A DNA stretch of 61,526 nt from Psychromonas ossibalaenae ATCC BAA-1528 (lineage in GTDB: Bacteria; Pseudomonadota; Gammaproteobacteria; Enterobacterales; Psychromonadaceae): contig NZ_KB906974.1 of the NCBI RefSeq assembly GCF_000381745.1, positions 1-61,526 of the forward strand, written 5' to 3'. The notes under the pieces are model-generated. The model was given only the letters and a program-made list of their open reading frames with translations, ran no database searches and was not told the origin of the DNA. Each line of letters opens with the position of its first letter. Position 1 is the first letter of the stretch. The position numbers were made by a program, and so were the translations under genes. Shown piece after piece: positions 16,695 through 26,072 of this stretch.

Positions 16695-19382
16695 ATGAGC
16701 TTACAGATACTGAAACATTTCTTTAATCCCAAATCAATCGCGGTTATCGGTGCTTCTGTTAATCCGCATCGAGCCGGTTATCTGGTGATGAATAATCTAC
16801 TGGCAGAAGGGTTTAACGGGCCGATTATGCCGGTGACACCTAAATATGTTTCGGTGCACGGGGTCTTGGCTTATAAGAATATCGATCAGCTGCCGATAAC
16901 GCCGGAGCTTGCGGTTATTTGTACTAATGAATTTCGTATCCCGGAAATTCTGCATGCGCTGGTTAAAAAAGGCTGTAAAGCTGCGATTGTGGTGACCACT
17001 GAAAATGAGCCGAAAATTGCGAGTGAGATTTATGCGCTGGCCAGACAGTATAATATTCGCCTTTTAGGTATGAGCAGTTTAGGTATTATTAATCCGCATA
17101 CTCAGTTAAATGCTAGTCTGGCTCACTGCGGCGCTTTAAAAGGAAATATTGCATTTGTCTCTCAGTCTGCGGCTGTATGCACCACCGTGCTGGACTGGGC
17201 AAACAGTAAACAGATCGGATTTTCAGCCTTTGTCTCTTTAGGGGATGCTCAGGATATCAGTTTTGCTGAGTTATTAGATTATCTCGCGCGTGATACAAAG
17301 ACTAAATCGGTTTTACTGTATGTCGACAGTATTTCAGATGCGCGTGCATTTTTATCGGCATCTCGCGCTATTGCGCAGCATAAGTCGGTATTAGTGATTA
17401 AATCCGGAAGCTCTTTAATAGGGGCAAAAGCGGCTGCTTTACATAGTAACGGCCGATACGGTCATGACAACGTTTATGATGCGGCTATTAAACGAGCCGG
17501 TATGCTGCGGGTGCATGATCTGCATGAGCTATTTGCCGCTGTTGAAACACTTGCATATTCGAATCATCTGCACGGTGAACGTTTAGCGGTTATTACTAAC
17601 GGCGGTGGTTTAGGTATTTTAGCGGTTGATGATCTAGCGGCAATGGGCGGCCGTCTTGCTGAGCTTGATGTTGATTTAAAAACTAAGTTAGACAGTTGCC
17701 TGCCGAGTAACTGGTCGCATAATAATCCTATCGATATGATCGGAGATGCCGATCCCAAACGCTATGCGACAGCGTTAGGTCATCTTATGGACAGCAGCCA
17801 GGTTGATGCGGTTTTAATTATGCACTCTCCTTCTGCCTTATCAGACAGTGAAAACAGCGCGCAGGCAATTATTGATGTGATCGCTAAACACCCTAAGCGT
17901 AAGCAGATTAACATTTTAACCAACTGGACGGGTGAAACGGCTGCTAAACCTGCCCGGGCTTTATTTGCTCAGGCAAAAATACCGACATTTAGAACCCCGA
18001 AAGGCGCTGTTACCGCTTTTATGCACCTGGTGCAGTATCGCCGTAATAAAAAGCTGCTGATGGAAACCCCCGCCAGTATTCCGGATCATCTGGTTTACGA
18101 TATTAAAGCGGCGGCAGAGTGTATTCGCCAAAATGTTAATCCGCAGTCTCTGTCCGCCCGCCTTAACACCTATCAGGCCAAACCTATATTAGAAGCTTAT
18201 CATCTTAATACTATTGAAACTGTGGTGGTAAGCTGCAGTGAAGAGGCGCTGCACAAAGCTGCTGTGATTGGTTTTCCATTAGCGGTAAAGATAAATTCGC
18301 CGGATATTGAATATAAATCACAGGTCCATGGTGTAATGCTCAATATTAACAGCCGGGAGGCACTGAAACTGGCGTTAACTGAAATTAAGCAGCGGGTTGC
18401 CGCTTTTCTGCCAGATGCGCGTTTAACAGGGTTTACTCTGCAGAAGATGCTTGCCAGCGGTTTGGGTTTAGAGCTTAGAGTGATGATTAAACAGGATCCG
18501 ATTTTTGGTCCGGTGATTGCTGTTTCTCAGGAGAGTGATGCCCGCGATTTACAGACAACCCTGGAAAATGCGGTTGTTGCGCTGCCGCCGTTAAATATGG
18601 CGCTGGCACGTTACCTGATGATTCAGGGGATTGCAGATAAAAAAATCAAGATCAAACGGGGCATTCAGGAGTTTGATATGGATGCCGTGTGTTTAATGCT
18701 GACTAAGATTTCGCAGATGCTAATGGATAATCCCGAAATCAAAGATCTCGATCTAAACCCGGTATTAGTGTGTGCCGAGCAGGTCACTATTTTAGACAGT
18801 CAAATGCAGCTGTCGCTTGCGCCGGAAGGCTACCTTAATCAGTTTGCTATCAGTCCGTATCCAAAACATCTGGAAGAAAACATTAAATTAAAAAATGGTC
18901 AGACAGTGCTTATCCGTCCAATTACCCCTGAAGATGAAGGGCGCCATCAAGCCTTTGATGCGGCTTTAACTGAAGAAGATCGGTATAAACGTTATTTCTC
19001 GCAGCGCGGTAAAATGACCCATGAAGAGATGGCGATTTTAACTCAGATTGATTATGAGCGGGAAATGGCATTTATCGCGGTTCGTTTAGATAAGCACAAA
19101 AACCAGGAAACCTTAGCGGTTATTCGTGCTTCAATTGACCCTGATAATCATGATGCAGAGTTTGCCATGATTGTGCGCTCAGATCTGCAGGGATTAGGGC
19201 TGGGAAATATATTATTAAATAAACTGATTAACTACCAGAAAACCAAAGGTACAACTTATTTAACCGGCATGACCATGATCTCCAATGTGGGGATGGCAGC
19301 TTTGGCTAAAAAACTGGGTTTTTCTGTTGAGCGGGATATTGAAGAGGGGGTGATTAATATGTCCCTAGCGCTGCAGAGTTGA
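16695..19382 (+). CDS. patZ: Protein lysine acetyltransferase, acyl-CoA-synthetase-like/GNAT fusion (PatZ/YfiQ)
   Basis: An 895-residue protein with, in order, a CoA-binding Rossmann domain (PKSIAVIGASVNPHRAGYLV, residues about 10-35), succinyl-CoA-ligase-like domains, an ATP-grasp domain from about 480, and a C-terminal GNAT domain from about 735 (DLQGLGLGNILLNKL is the acetyl-CoA loop). The family acetylates acetyl-CoA synthetase and other metabolic enzymes. The length is close to E. coli YfiQ (886). The ligase part is thought to be a regulatory relic in the family. AGGCG lies 9 bp before the ATG. The gene is monocistronic. Confidence 0.9.
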   Translation: MSLQILKHFFNPKSIAVIGASVNPHRAGYLVMNNLLAEGFNGPIMPVTPKYVSVHGVLAYKNIDQLPITPELAVICTNEFRIPEILHALVKKGCKAAIVVTTENEPKIASEIYALARQYNIRLLGMSSLGIINPHTQLNASLAHCGALKGNIAFVSQSAAVCTTVLDWANSKQIGFSAFVSLGDAQDISFAELLDYLARDTKTKSVLLYVDSISDARAFLSASRAIAQHKSVLVIKSGSSLIGAKAAALHSNGRYGHDNVYDAAIKRAGMLRVHDLHELFAAVETLAYSNHLHGERLAVITNGGGLGILAVDDLAAMGGRLAELDVDLKTKLDSCLPSNWSHNNPIDMIGDADPKRYATALGHLMDSSQVDAVLIMHSPSALSDSENSAQAIIDVIAKHPKRKQINILTNWTGETAAKPARALFAQAKIPTFRTPKGAVTAFMHLVQYRRNKKLLMETPASIPDHLVYDIKAAAECIRQNVNPQSLSARLNTYQAKPILEAYHLNTIETVVVSCSEEALHKAAVIGFPLAVKINSPDIEYKSQVHGVMLNINSREALKLALTEIKQRVAAFLPDARLTGFTLQKMLASGLGLELRVMIKQDPIFGPVIAVSQESDARDLQTTLENAVVALPPLNMALARYLMIQGIADKKIKIKRGIQEFDMDAVCLMLTKISQMLMDNPEIKDLDLNPVLVCAEQVTILDSQMQLSLAPEGYLNQFAISPYPKHLEENIKLKNGQTVLIRPITPEDEGRHQAFDAALTEEDRYKRYFSQRGKMTHEEMAILTQIDYEREMAFIAVRLDKHKNQETLAVIRASIDPDNHDAEFAMIVRSDLQGLGLGNILLNKLINYQKTKGTTYLTGMTMISNVGMAALAKKLGFSVERDIEEGVINMSLALQS

Positions 19383-19673
19383 GCATAATATAAGGTCTTT
19401 ATAACCGTACGTAGAGGAAACATGCCCGGATGACCTGATTATTTAACAAATACTGTTATTAAGGGCTTAGCAATCGGCAGACCTTCTTGTATATTAGAGG
19501 GCTGTTTATTTTAAAGTTTGTCCTGCTGAGTTTAAAAGTCTCTTCGAAGCAAAAGAGCAGTTATTTTTTATTGCCGGGTTACTGCACTGCAGAAACAGTC
19601 GCCGGCAGAAGCAGACAGTAAAGGACGCGTTCCGCATAAAATTCAATTTATAGCAAAATAAGAGTGTATAAAA

Positions 19674-22316
19674 ATGAGCCAAGTTGCCTCCATCGAAGAA
19701 GTTACACAGAAAAACCCGCAGGAAAAGCACCTTTGTGATTACCGTGCTTGTGATTTCGCTGTCAGTACATTAGATCTTGAATTTGATCTGTTTGATGAAT
19801 GTACGCAGGTTAAAGCCGTTAGTCATATCAGCCGAAGCACTAGAAGCGAAACACCGTTATTTTTATTTGGTGAACAGCTGAAGTTAGTTTCAATTTTAGT
19901 CAATGATAAGCCTTATACTGATTTTGAGTTAGTTTCAGGCGGGCTGCAGATTAATCGACTCCCGGATGAGTGTAAATTAGAAATTAATACTGAAATTAAT
20001 CCGGCCGCCAATAAAGCCTTTGAAGGTTTGTATAAATCCGGTGATGCATTTTGTACACAGTGTGAAGCGGAAGGTTTCCGTCGTATTACCTATTATTTAG
20101 ACCGTCCCGATGTGATGGCTAAATTCACTACCAAAATAACTGCAGATAAAAGCCTTTACCCGTCATTACTGTCCAATGGTAACCGTGTTGACCAGGGAGA
20201 TTTAGATAATGGACGTCACTGGGTAAGCTGGGCCGATCCTTTTCCGAAACCGGCTTATCTGTTTGCGTTAGTAGCCGGTGAGTTTGACTGTTTAACAGAT
20301 ACTTATACCACAAAAAGCGGCCGCTCCGTTGCTTTAGAATTGTTTGTGGATAAAGGAAATCTGGATAAAACCGCACACGCGATGCTGTCATTGAAAAAAT
20401 CCATGTTATGGGATGAGCAGCGTTTTAATCTTGAATATGATTTAGATATTTACATGATTGTGGCGGTAGATTTTTTCAATATGGGCGCCATGGAGAATAA
20501 AGGCCTGAACATTTTTAATTCAAAATTTGTTTTAGCCAACTCTCAAAGCGCGACAGACCAGGATTACTTAGGTATTGAAGCGGTTATCGGCCACGAATAT
20601 TTCCATAACTGGACAGGTAACCGTATTACTTGCCGTGACTGGTTTCAGTTAAGTCTTAAAGAAGGTTTAACAGTATTTCGCGATCAGGAGTTCAGTTCAG
20701 ATCTGGGCTGCCGCAGTGTTAACCGTATAGCGAATGTTAAAATTCTGCGTAATCATCAGTTTGCTGAAGATGCCGGTCCGATGGCGCATCCTATTCGTCC
20801 CGCGTCAGTCATGGAGATGAATAACTTTTATACGGCAACTGTGTATAACAAAGGCTCGGAAGTGATCCGTATGATGCATACTCTGCTGGGGGAAACAAAA
20901 TTCCAGGCAGGCATGCGGCTGTATGTTGAGCGTTTTGACGGACAGGCGGTGACCTGTGATGATTTTGCCGCCGCTATGTCAGATGCAAGCGGTATTGATT
21001 TATCGTTGTTCAAACGCTGGTATTCACAGTCGGGTACACCGCAGGTCAATGTGACCGATCATTATGACAGTACGACGCAGACTTATCAGATAACCTTTAA
21101 ACAGAAGAACCTGCCGACTGCGGATCAGCATATTAAGCAGACACTGCATATCCCTATTGATATTGAACTGCTTGATGAAAGCGGCCGGGCACTGGATTTA
21201 GGTAATGGTAAAACGAATAACGTACTCAGTTTGACTCATAAAGAACAGACCTTTGTTTATAAAAATGTTTCGGAAAAGCCAGTTCCAAGTATTTTCCGCG
21301 GTTTTTCTGCCCCGGTTAAGTATCAGTATGCCTACAGCGATCAACAGCTGCAGCATTTAATTACTTTTGCCAGTGACGAGTTCTCTGCATGGGACGCTGG
21401 ACAGACTTTATTTAATAAATATCTGCTTAAAAACGTACAGTCTCTACAGGCTAAGCAGAGCTTAGCGCTGCCGGCGGCCTTTACTGATGCCTTTAAGGCT
21501 GTTTTAGTTAATGACAGGGTAGATCCGGCTTTAATCGCTGATATGTTTGATTTTATCAGTGAAACAGGAGCAATGGAGTTATTTGAACGTGTCGATATTG
21601 AAGCGCTGCACCAGGCACGTGATTTTATGCTGAAACATCTGGCGGCGGAATTAAAAAATGAGTTTGTTGATGCTTATAATAATCATCAGGTGAAAGGTGA
21701 ATATCAGCCGGACAGTGCCGATATCGCTAAGCGTAAACTGGCCAATACTGCGCTGCGGTATATTAGTAAAGCAGATCCGCTATTAGCTGATCAACTGGTG
21801 GTTAAACAGTTAGAAAACTGTAATAACATGACCGATCACCTCGGTGCTCTGGCTGCCGCCAACAGCGGCCTGCTGGATTGTCGTGAAAGTGTCATGGCTG
21901 AGTTTGATGATAAGTGGTTTGAAAACGGACTGGTGATGGATAAATGGTTTAGTCTACAAGCCAGCCTGCCGAGTGCTGAGGTGCTGAATAATATTAAAGC
22001 GCTGTTTAACCACCGCAGTTTTGATTTTAGCAATCCGAATCGATTACGTGCCTTAGTCGGCGCCTTTGTACAAAATAATGCTTATCATTTTCATGCGCCA
22101 GACGGCAGTGGTTATGAGTTTTTAACTGAGCAGCTGATTAAATTAAACAGTCAGAACCCGCAGGTAGCGGCACGTTTAATTACGCCGCTTATTCAGTTTA
22201 AACGCCTGGATCAGCCTCGTATTGAATTAATGAAAACCCAGTTAAATCGTTTACTTAAACTAGATGATTTGTCTCTGGATTTGTACGAAAAAGTATCAAA
22301 AGCGTTAGCGCAATAA
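19674..22316 (+). CDS. pepN: Aminopeptidase N (M1 family)
   Basis: An 880-residue M1 metallopeptidase of gammaproteobacterial PepN type. The substrate-binding GAMEN is at 271-275. Zinc ligands are His307 and His311 of HEYFH with Glu308 catalytic and Glu330 (LKEGLTV) the third ligand. The C-terminal helical domain typical of PepN is present. The enzyme removes N-terminal residues from peptides in the cytosol. It is closed by the terminator at 22356-22388. Confidence 0.95.
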   Translation: MSQVASIEEVTQKNPQEKHLCDYRACDFAVSTLDLEFDLFDECTQVKAVSHISRSTRSETPLFLFGEQLKLVSILVNDKPYTDFELVSGGLQINRLPDECKLEINTEINPAANKAFEGLYKSGDAFCTQCEAEGFRRITYYLDRPDVMAKFTTKITADKSLYPSLLSNGNRVDQGDLDNGRHWVSWADPFPKPAYLFALVAGEFDCLTDTYTTKSGRSVALELFVDKGNLDKTAHAMLSLKKSMLWDEQRFNLEYDLDIYMIVAVDFFNMGAMENKGLNIFNSKFVLANSQSATDQDYLGIEAVIGHEYFHNWTGNRITCRDWFQLSLKEGLTVFRDQEFSSDLGCRSVNRIANVKILRNHQFAEDAGPMAHPIRPASVMEMNNFYTATVYNKGSEVIRMMHTLLGETKFQAGMRLYVERFDGQAVTCDDFAAAMSDASGIDLSLFKRWYSQSGTPQVNVTDHYDSTTQTYQITFKQKNLPTADQHIKQTLHIPIDIELLDESGRALDLGNGKTNNVLSLTHKEQTFVYKNVSEKPVPSIFRGFSAPVKYQYAYSDQQLQHLITFASDEFSAWDAGQTLFNKYLLKNVQSLQAKQSLALPAAFTDAFKAVLVNDRVDPALIADMFDFISETGAMELFERVDIEALHQARDFMLKHLAAELKNEFVDAYNNHQVKGEYQPDSADIAKRKLANTALRYISKADPLLADQLVVKQLENCNNMTDHLGALAAANSGLLDCRESVMAEFDDKWFENGLVMDKWFSLQASLPSAEVLNNIKALFNHRSFDFSNPNRLRALVGAFVQNNAYHFHAPDGSGYEFLTEQLIKLNSQNPQVAARLITPLIQFKRLDQPRIELMKTQLNRLLKLDDLSLDLYEKVSKALAQ

Positions 22317-22355
22317 TATTCGCCGTTTTAGCGGTACAATTAGCGTGATCCACTC

Positions 22356-22388
22356 AGCCTTTCTGGTAATTCAGAAAGGCTTTTTTTT
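22356..22388 (+). terminator. Rho-independent terminator of pepN
   Basis: GCCTTTCTG pairs with CAGAAAGGC around GTAATT, followed by eight T. Confidence 0.92.
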
Positions 22389-22481
22389 ATCCCCTTGATC
22401 TGATTCATATTATTTGCTGTGTGTAAGAGGAAAATCAACTTTAGGTTGATCGTCATTAAAACACCAACAATAAGAAGTCAG

Positions 22482-23900
22482 ATGATGAAAAAATATTTGA
22501 AATATCTGTTACCAGTCCTTGTGCCGTTTATCATTTTATTATTACCCGCCAGTAGTTTCGGTATTGATGGAATGACCTTGGTTGAACAGCGGGTTATTGC
22601 CATTTTTGTAATGGCGACCTTATGCTGGGTGTTAGAGCCGATTCCTATTTATGCCACTTCAGTGTTAATCATTGTTTTACAGCTGCTGTTAATCTCCGAT
22701 AAGGGGTTATGGTTTACTAAGAGTGCACCTGCAGAAGAATTAGGTCATTTAATCAGCCATAAAGCGCTGATGGGCACCTTTGCTTCACCGATTATAATGC
22801 TCTTTCTCGGCGGTTTCTTTTTAGCGATGGCCGCCACGAAATACCGCTTAGATGTTAATCTGGCGCGTGTGCTGCTCAAACCTTTCGGACAAAACCCCAA
22901 ATTTGTGATGCTCGGGTTAATGATGATAACTGCAGTTTTCTCCATGTTCATGAGCAACACGGCAACGACCGCTATGATGCTGTCTATTTTAACCCCGGTT
23001 ATTGCACTTTTTGGACGTGACGATTTAGGTAAAGTTGCCTTTGCACTTTCGGTTCCAGTGGCCGCAAATATCGGCGGTATCGGCACACCGATCGGAACAC
23101 CGCCTAATGCTGTTGCGCTGAAATATTTAGTCGATGAGAACAACATCAGCTTTGGTGAATGGATGGTATTCGGCGTGCCGTTTGTGGTGGTGATGTTATT
23201 TATTGCCTGGCTTTTACTGACCACTTTGTTTCCGGCTTCCATTAAAGAGATCAACCTTAATATCAAAGGGCGCTTCTTGAAAACACCGAAAGCCATAACT
23301 GTTTATGTCACTTTTGTGATCACCATTCTATTGTGGCTAATGGGCGGCCTGCACGGCATGAATTCTTATGTTGTCGCCTTGATTCCGGTTGCGGTCTTTT
23401 CTATGTTTAAAATCATAACGAAAGAGGATTTAAAGAAAATTTCGTGGGATGTTTTATGGTTAGTTTCAGGTGGTATTGCGTTAGGTGTCGGCCTGGATAA
23501 ATCAGGGCTTGCCGCCAATGCCATTGAAGCGATTCCATTTGCTGAACTTCATCCTTTACTGTTAATTGCCGGTGCATCGGCATTGTGTTTATTAATGGCT
23601 AATTTCATGTCACATACCGCAACAGCCAATTTACTGTTACCACTGGTTGCCGCGCTGGGGGCATCAATGCATTCATTATTACCCTATGGAGGGGAAGTGG
23701 TGCTGATTCTAGCTGTTACATTTGCTGCATCACTGGGTATGTCGCTGCCGATTAGTACACCGCCGAATGCACTTGCTTATGCATCGGGACATGTTGAAAC
23801 CCGGCAGATGGCAAAGGTCGGTGTTGTACTCGGTATTATCGGACTGCTGATCACTTATGCAATGCTGTACGTACTTAATCAGCTTTCATATGTTGGCTAA
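22482..23900 (+). CDS. DASS-family (SLC13) sodium/dicarboxylate-type symporter, copy 1
   Basis: A 473-residue membrane protein with the two family motifs FMSNTATTAMML (first half) and FMSHTATANLLL (second half). These SNT/SHT motifs bind carboxylate and sodium in this family. IGTPPNAVALKYL and ISTPPNALAYASG are the matched pore loops. The substrate is probably a C4-dicarboxylate or similar divalent anion. The ATG at 22482 gives the same start as copy 2; a GTG at 22419 would add an unlikely tail. It is about 80% or more identical to 24514-25935. A response regulator follows by 45 bp. Confidence 0.88.
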   Translation: MMKKYLKYLLPVLVPFIILLLPASSFGIDGMTLVEQRVIAIFVMATLCWVLEPIPIYATSVLIIVLQLLLISDKGLWFTKSAPAEELGHLISHKALMGTFASPIIMLFLGGFFLAMAATKYRLDVNLARVLLKPFGQNPKFVMLGLMMITAVFSMFMSNTATTAMMLSILTPVIALFGRDDLGKVAFALSVPVAANIGGIGTPIGTPPNAVALKYLVDENNISFGEWMVFGVPFVVVMLFIAWLLLTTLFPASIKEINLNIKGRFLKTPKAITVYVTFVITILLWLMGGLHGMNSYVVALIPVAVFSMFKIITKEDLKKISWDVLWLVSGGIALGVGLDKSGLAANAIEAIPFAELHPLLLIAGASALCLLMANFMSHTATANLLLPLVAALGASMHSLLPYGGEVVLILAVTFAASLGMSLPISTPPNALAYASGHVETRQMAKVGVVLGIIGLLITYAMLYVLNQLSYVG

Positions 23901-23945
23901 ACAGCTGTAAATAATCATTTATACATTTAATTTCAATGGGGACCT

Positions 23946-24422
23946 ATGGATAAAATCAATATAATCTGCGTCGATGATGAACGCGAGGTGCTGGAGTCTG
24001 TCAGCCGGGATCTCGCCTACTTTGCCGACATGTTTAATATAGAAGAGTGTGAATCAGCTTTTGAGTGTGAGGAGTTGTTAGAAGAGCTTGATGCGCAGCA
24101 GGAATATGTCGGGGTGATCATCTCTGATCACGTTATGCCGGAAAAATCGGGAGTAGAGCTTCTTACTGAAGTTGCTTTAGATCATCGTTTCCTAGGCACT
24201 AAAAAACTGCTGCTGACCGGTCTGGCAACACAAGCTGACACTATTCGTGCAATCAATAATGCCAAGCTGGATAATTTTTTAGAGAAAGTCTGGGATCCGC
24301 AGGAGCTGCAGCAGACGGTTAAAGAGCTGCTGACTGAGTATATTGTCGAAAAAGGCCTGGAGTACGAAGACTACATAGAAAAACTGGATCCGCCGACCTT
24401 GTACCGTTTAATTAAATGTTAG
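23946..24422 (+). CDS. Stand-alone response regulator receiver protein
   Basis: A 158-residue protein with a single receiver domain: acidic pocket D10-D11, phosphoacceptor Asp61 in IISDHVMPEKSG, the switch Thr in LLLTGLATQAD, and the late Lys in FLEKVWDP. A 35-residue C-terminal helix follows and there is no DNA-binding or enzymatic output domain. GGGGACCT precedes the ATG. The gene is sandwiched between two near-identical DASS transporters, with no histidine kinase nearby. It may be a CheY-like adaptor, or the receiver of a kinase elsewhere. Confidence 0.85.
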   Translation: MDKINIICVDDEREVLESVSRDLAYFADMFNIEECESAFECEELLEELDAQQEYVGVIISDHVMPEKSGVELLTEVALDHRFLGTKKLLLTGLATQADTIRAINNAKLDNFLEKVWDPQELQQTVKELLTEYIVEKGLEYEDYIEKLDPPTLYRLIKC

Positions 24423-24463
24423 TGACCAGCCCGTTTTAAATAATACTGCCATAAGTAACCGTT

Positions 24464-24492
24464 AAGCCTTCCTGAGCATTCAGGAGGGTTTG
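24464..24492 (+). terminator. Weak terminator or attenuator between regulator and transporter 2
   Basis: AAGCCTTCCTGA pairs with TCAGGAGGGTTT across GCAT. The T-run is short (TTTGCTTG), so read-through into copy 2 is likely. The next ribosome site (AAAGGAG) starts 9 bp later. Confidence 0.55.
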
Positions 24493-24513
24493 CTTGCGGC
24501 AAAGGAGTGCTTA

Positions 24514-25935
24514 ATGATAAAACCATATTTAAAGTACATTTTACCTGTTATCCTGCCTTTAATTATTCTTCTGCTTCCTTCGGACAGTTTCGGCATCGAT
24601 GGTTTAACGCTGGTGGAACAGCGTGTTATTGCTATTTTTGTTATGGCGGCCCTTTGCTGGGTACTCGAGCCGATTCCTATCTATGCGACTTCGGTATTAA
24701 TTATTGTTTTTGAACTGCTGCTTATTTCTGATAACGGTTTATGGTTTGCCACCAACGGTCATCCGGAAGTACAGGGGACCCTGATTAAGCAGAGTACCAT
24801 TATGGCGACCTTTGCCTCGCCGATTATTATGCTCTTTTTAGGTGGTTTTTTTCTCGCGATGGCTGCTACAAAATACCGCTTGGATGTGAATTTAGCGCGG
24901 GTATTATTACGCCCCTTTGGCTCCAGCCCTAAGTATGTGATGCTCGGTATTATGATGATAACGGCAGTCTTTTCGATGTTTATGAGTAATACCGCAACCA
25001 CTGCGATGATGCTGTCTATTTTAACCCCGGTAATTGCACTGTTTGCTAAAGAAGATATTGGTAAAGTTGCTTTTGCGTTGTCGGTGCCGGTGGCTGCAAA
25101 TATCGGCGGCATCGCAACGCCGATCGGTACACCGCCTAATGCCGTTGCCTTGAAATATTTAGTCGATGAATACAGTGTCAGTTTTGCGCAGTGGATGGTA
25201 ATAGGCGTGCCTTTTGTTGTGGTGATGCTGCTGGTTGCCTGGGTATTACTAAACCGCTTGTTTCCGGCAGATACTAAAACCATTCATCTGGATATCGAAG
25301 GGCAGTTTTTGAAAACACCCAAAGCTTATTTAGTTTATGTCACCTTTGCTTCTACTATTATATTATGGTTATTAGGCGGCGTACACGGCATGAGTGCTTA
25401 TGTGGTGGCCATGCTGCCGGTAGCGATATTCTCTATGTTTAAAATTATTACCAAGGAAGATTTAAAAAATATTTCCTGGGATGTTTTATGGCTGGTATCG
25501 GGCGGTATTGCACTGGGCGTTGCCCTGGATAAATCCGGGCTGGCGTCTAATGCGGTTAATGCTATTCCCTTTGACAGTTTCCATCCGCTGGTGCTGATTG
25601 TCGGTGCATCTATGATGTGTCTGGTGATGGCGAACTTTATGTCTAATACCGCGACTGCGAATCTGATCCTTCCTCTGGTGGCTGCTCTGGGTGCATCAAT
25701 GACTTCATTAATCCCCTTTGGCGGTCAGGTGGTGCTGATTCTTGCGGTGACTTTTTCTGCGTCGTTAGGCATGTCTTTACCAATCAGTACCCCGCCTAAT
25801 GCATTAGCTTATGCATCCGGGCATATTAAAAATACGCAGATGCTTAAAGTGGGCGTCATTCTCGGCAGTATCGGTTTACTGGTAACCTTTGCTATGTTGT
25901 TTATATTAAATAAACTCGGAGTGGTGGGGATTTGA
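24514..25935 (+). CDS. DASS-family (SLC13) sodium/dicarboxylate-type symporter, copy 2
   Basis: A 473-residue paralogue of 22482-23900, with the same motifs (FMSNTATTAMML, FMSNTATANLIL, IGTPPNAVALKYL, ISTPPNALAYASG). The second motif has SNT where copy 1 has SHT, so ion or substrate preference may differ. AAAGGAG at 24501-24507 fixes the ATG at 24514. It arose by tandem duplication, and the response regulator lies between the copies. Confidence 0.88.
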   Translation: MIKPYLKYILPVILPLIILLLPSDSFGIDGLTLVEQRVIAIFVMAALCWVLEPIPIYATSVLIIVFELLLISDNGLWFATNGHPEVQGTLIKQSTIMATFASPIIMLFLGGFFLAMAATKYRLDVNLARVLLRPFGSSPKYVMLGIMMITAVFSMFMSNTATTAMMLSILTPVIALFAKEDIGKVAFALSVPVAANIGGIATPIGTPPNAVALKYLVDEYSVSFAQWMVIGVPFVVVMLLVAWVLLNRLFPADTKTIHLDIEGQFLKTPKAYLVYVTFASTIILWLLGGVHGMSAYVVAMLPVAIFSMFKIITKEDLKNISWDVLWLVSGGIALGVALDKSGLASNAVNAIPFDSFHPLVLIVGASMMCLVMANFMSNTATANLILPLVAALGASMTSLIPFGGQVVLILAVTFSASLGMSLPISTPPNALAYASGHIKNTQMLKVGVILGSIGLLVTFAMLFILNKLGVVGI

Positions 25936-25949
25936 TTCTGCTATAAAAA

Positions 25950-25977
25950 ATGACTCCACCAAGCTGGTGGAGTCATT
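25950..25977 (-). terminator. Bidirectional terminator
   Basis: AATGACTCCACC pairs with GGTGGAGTCATT around AAGC(T). A run of six A on the left makes it a strong minus-strand terminator for the cysZ side. It also sits 15 bp after transporter copy 2. Confidence 0.8.
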
Positions 25978-26044
25978 GAAGATTTAACTCTTGTTTTATC
26001 TGTTTCCCGCCGCTTAATGATTTCTGCTTATAGACATCTACCCG
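25973..26044 (-). pseudogene. Duplicated 3' tail of cysZ
   Basis: The minus strand encodes VDVYKQKSLSGGKQIK and runs to a TGA at 25973-25975. The real cysZ C-terminus reads VDVYKQEILNGEKQIQQ. The DNA at 25995-26045 aligns well with 26080-26135. The remnant lies between the cysZ stop and the terminator, out of frame with cysZ. It looks like the original 3' end left behind after a short tandem duplication. Confidence 0.75.
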
Positions 26045-26072
26045 GCAGGCGGGGTTGTGGAGAAATTAAGCA

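Noticed and set aside
22745-23296. Long minus-strand open frame inside DASS copy 1, with a similar one inside copy 2 (24759-25283)
   Set aside because: They are antisense to strongly supported transporter genes, lack ribosome sites, and exist in both copies because the genes are homologous and share codon bias.
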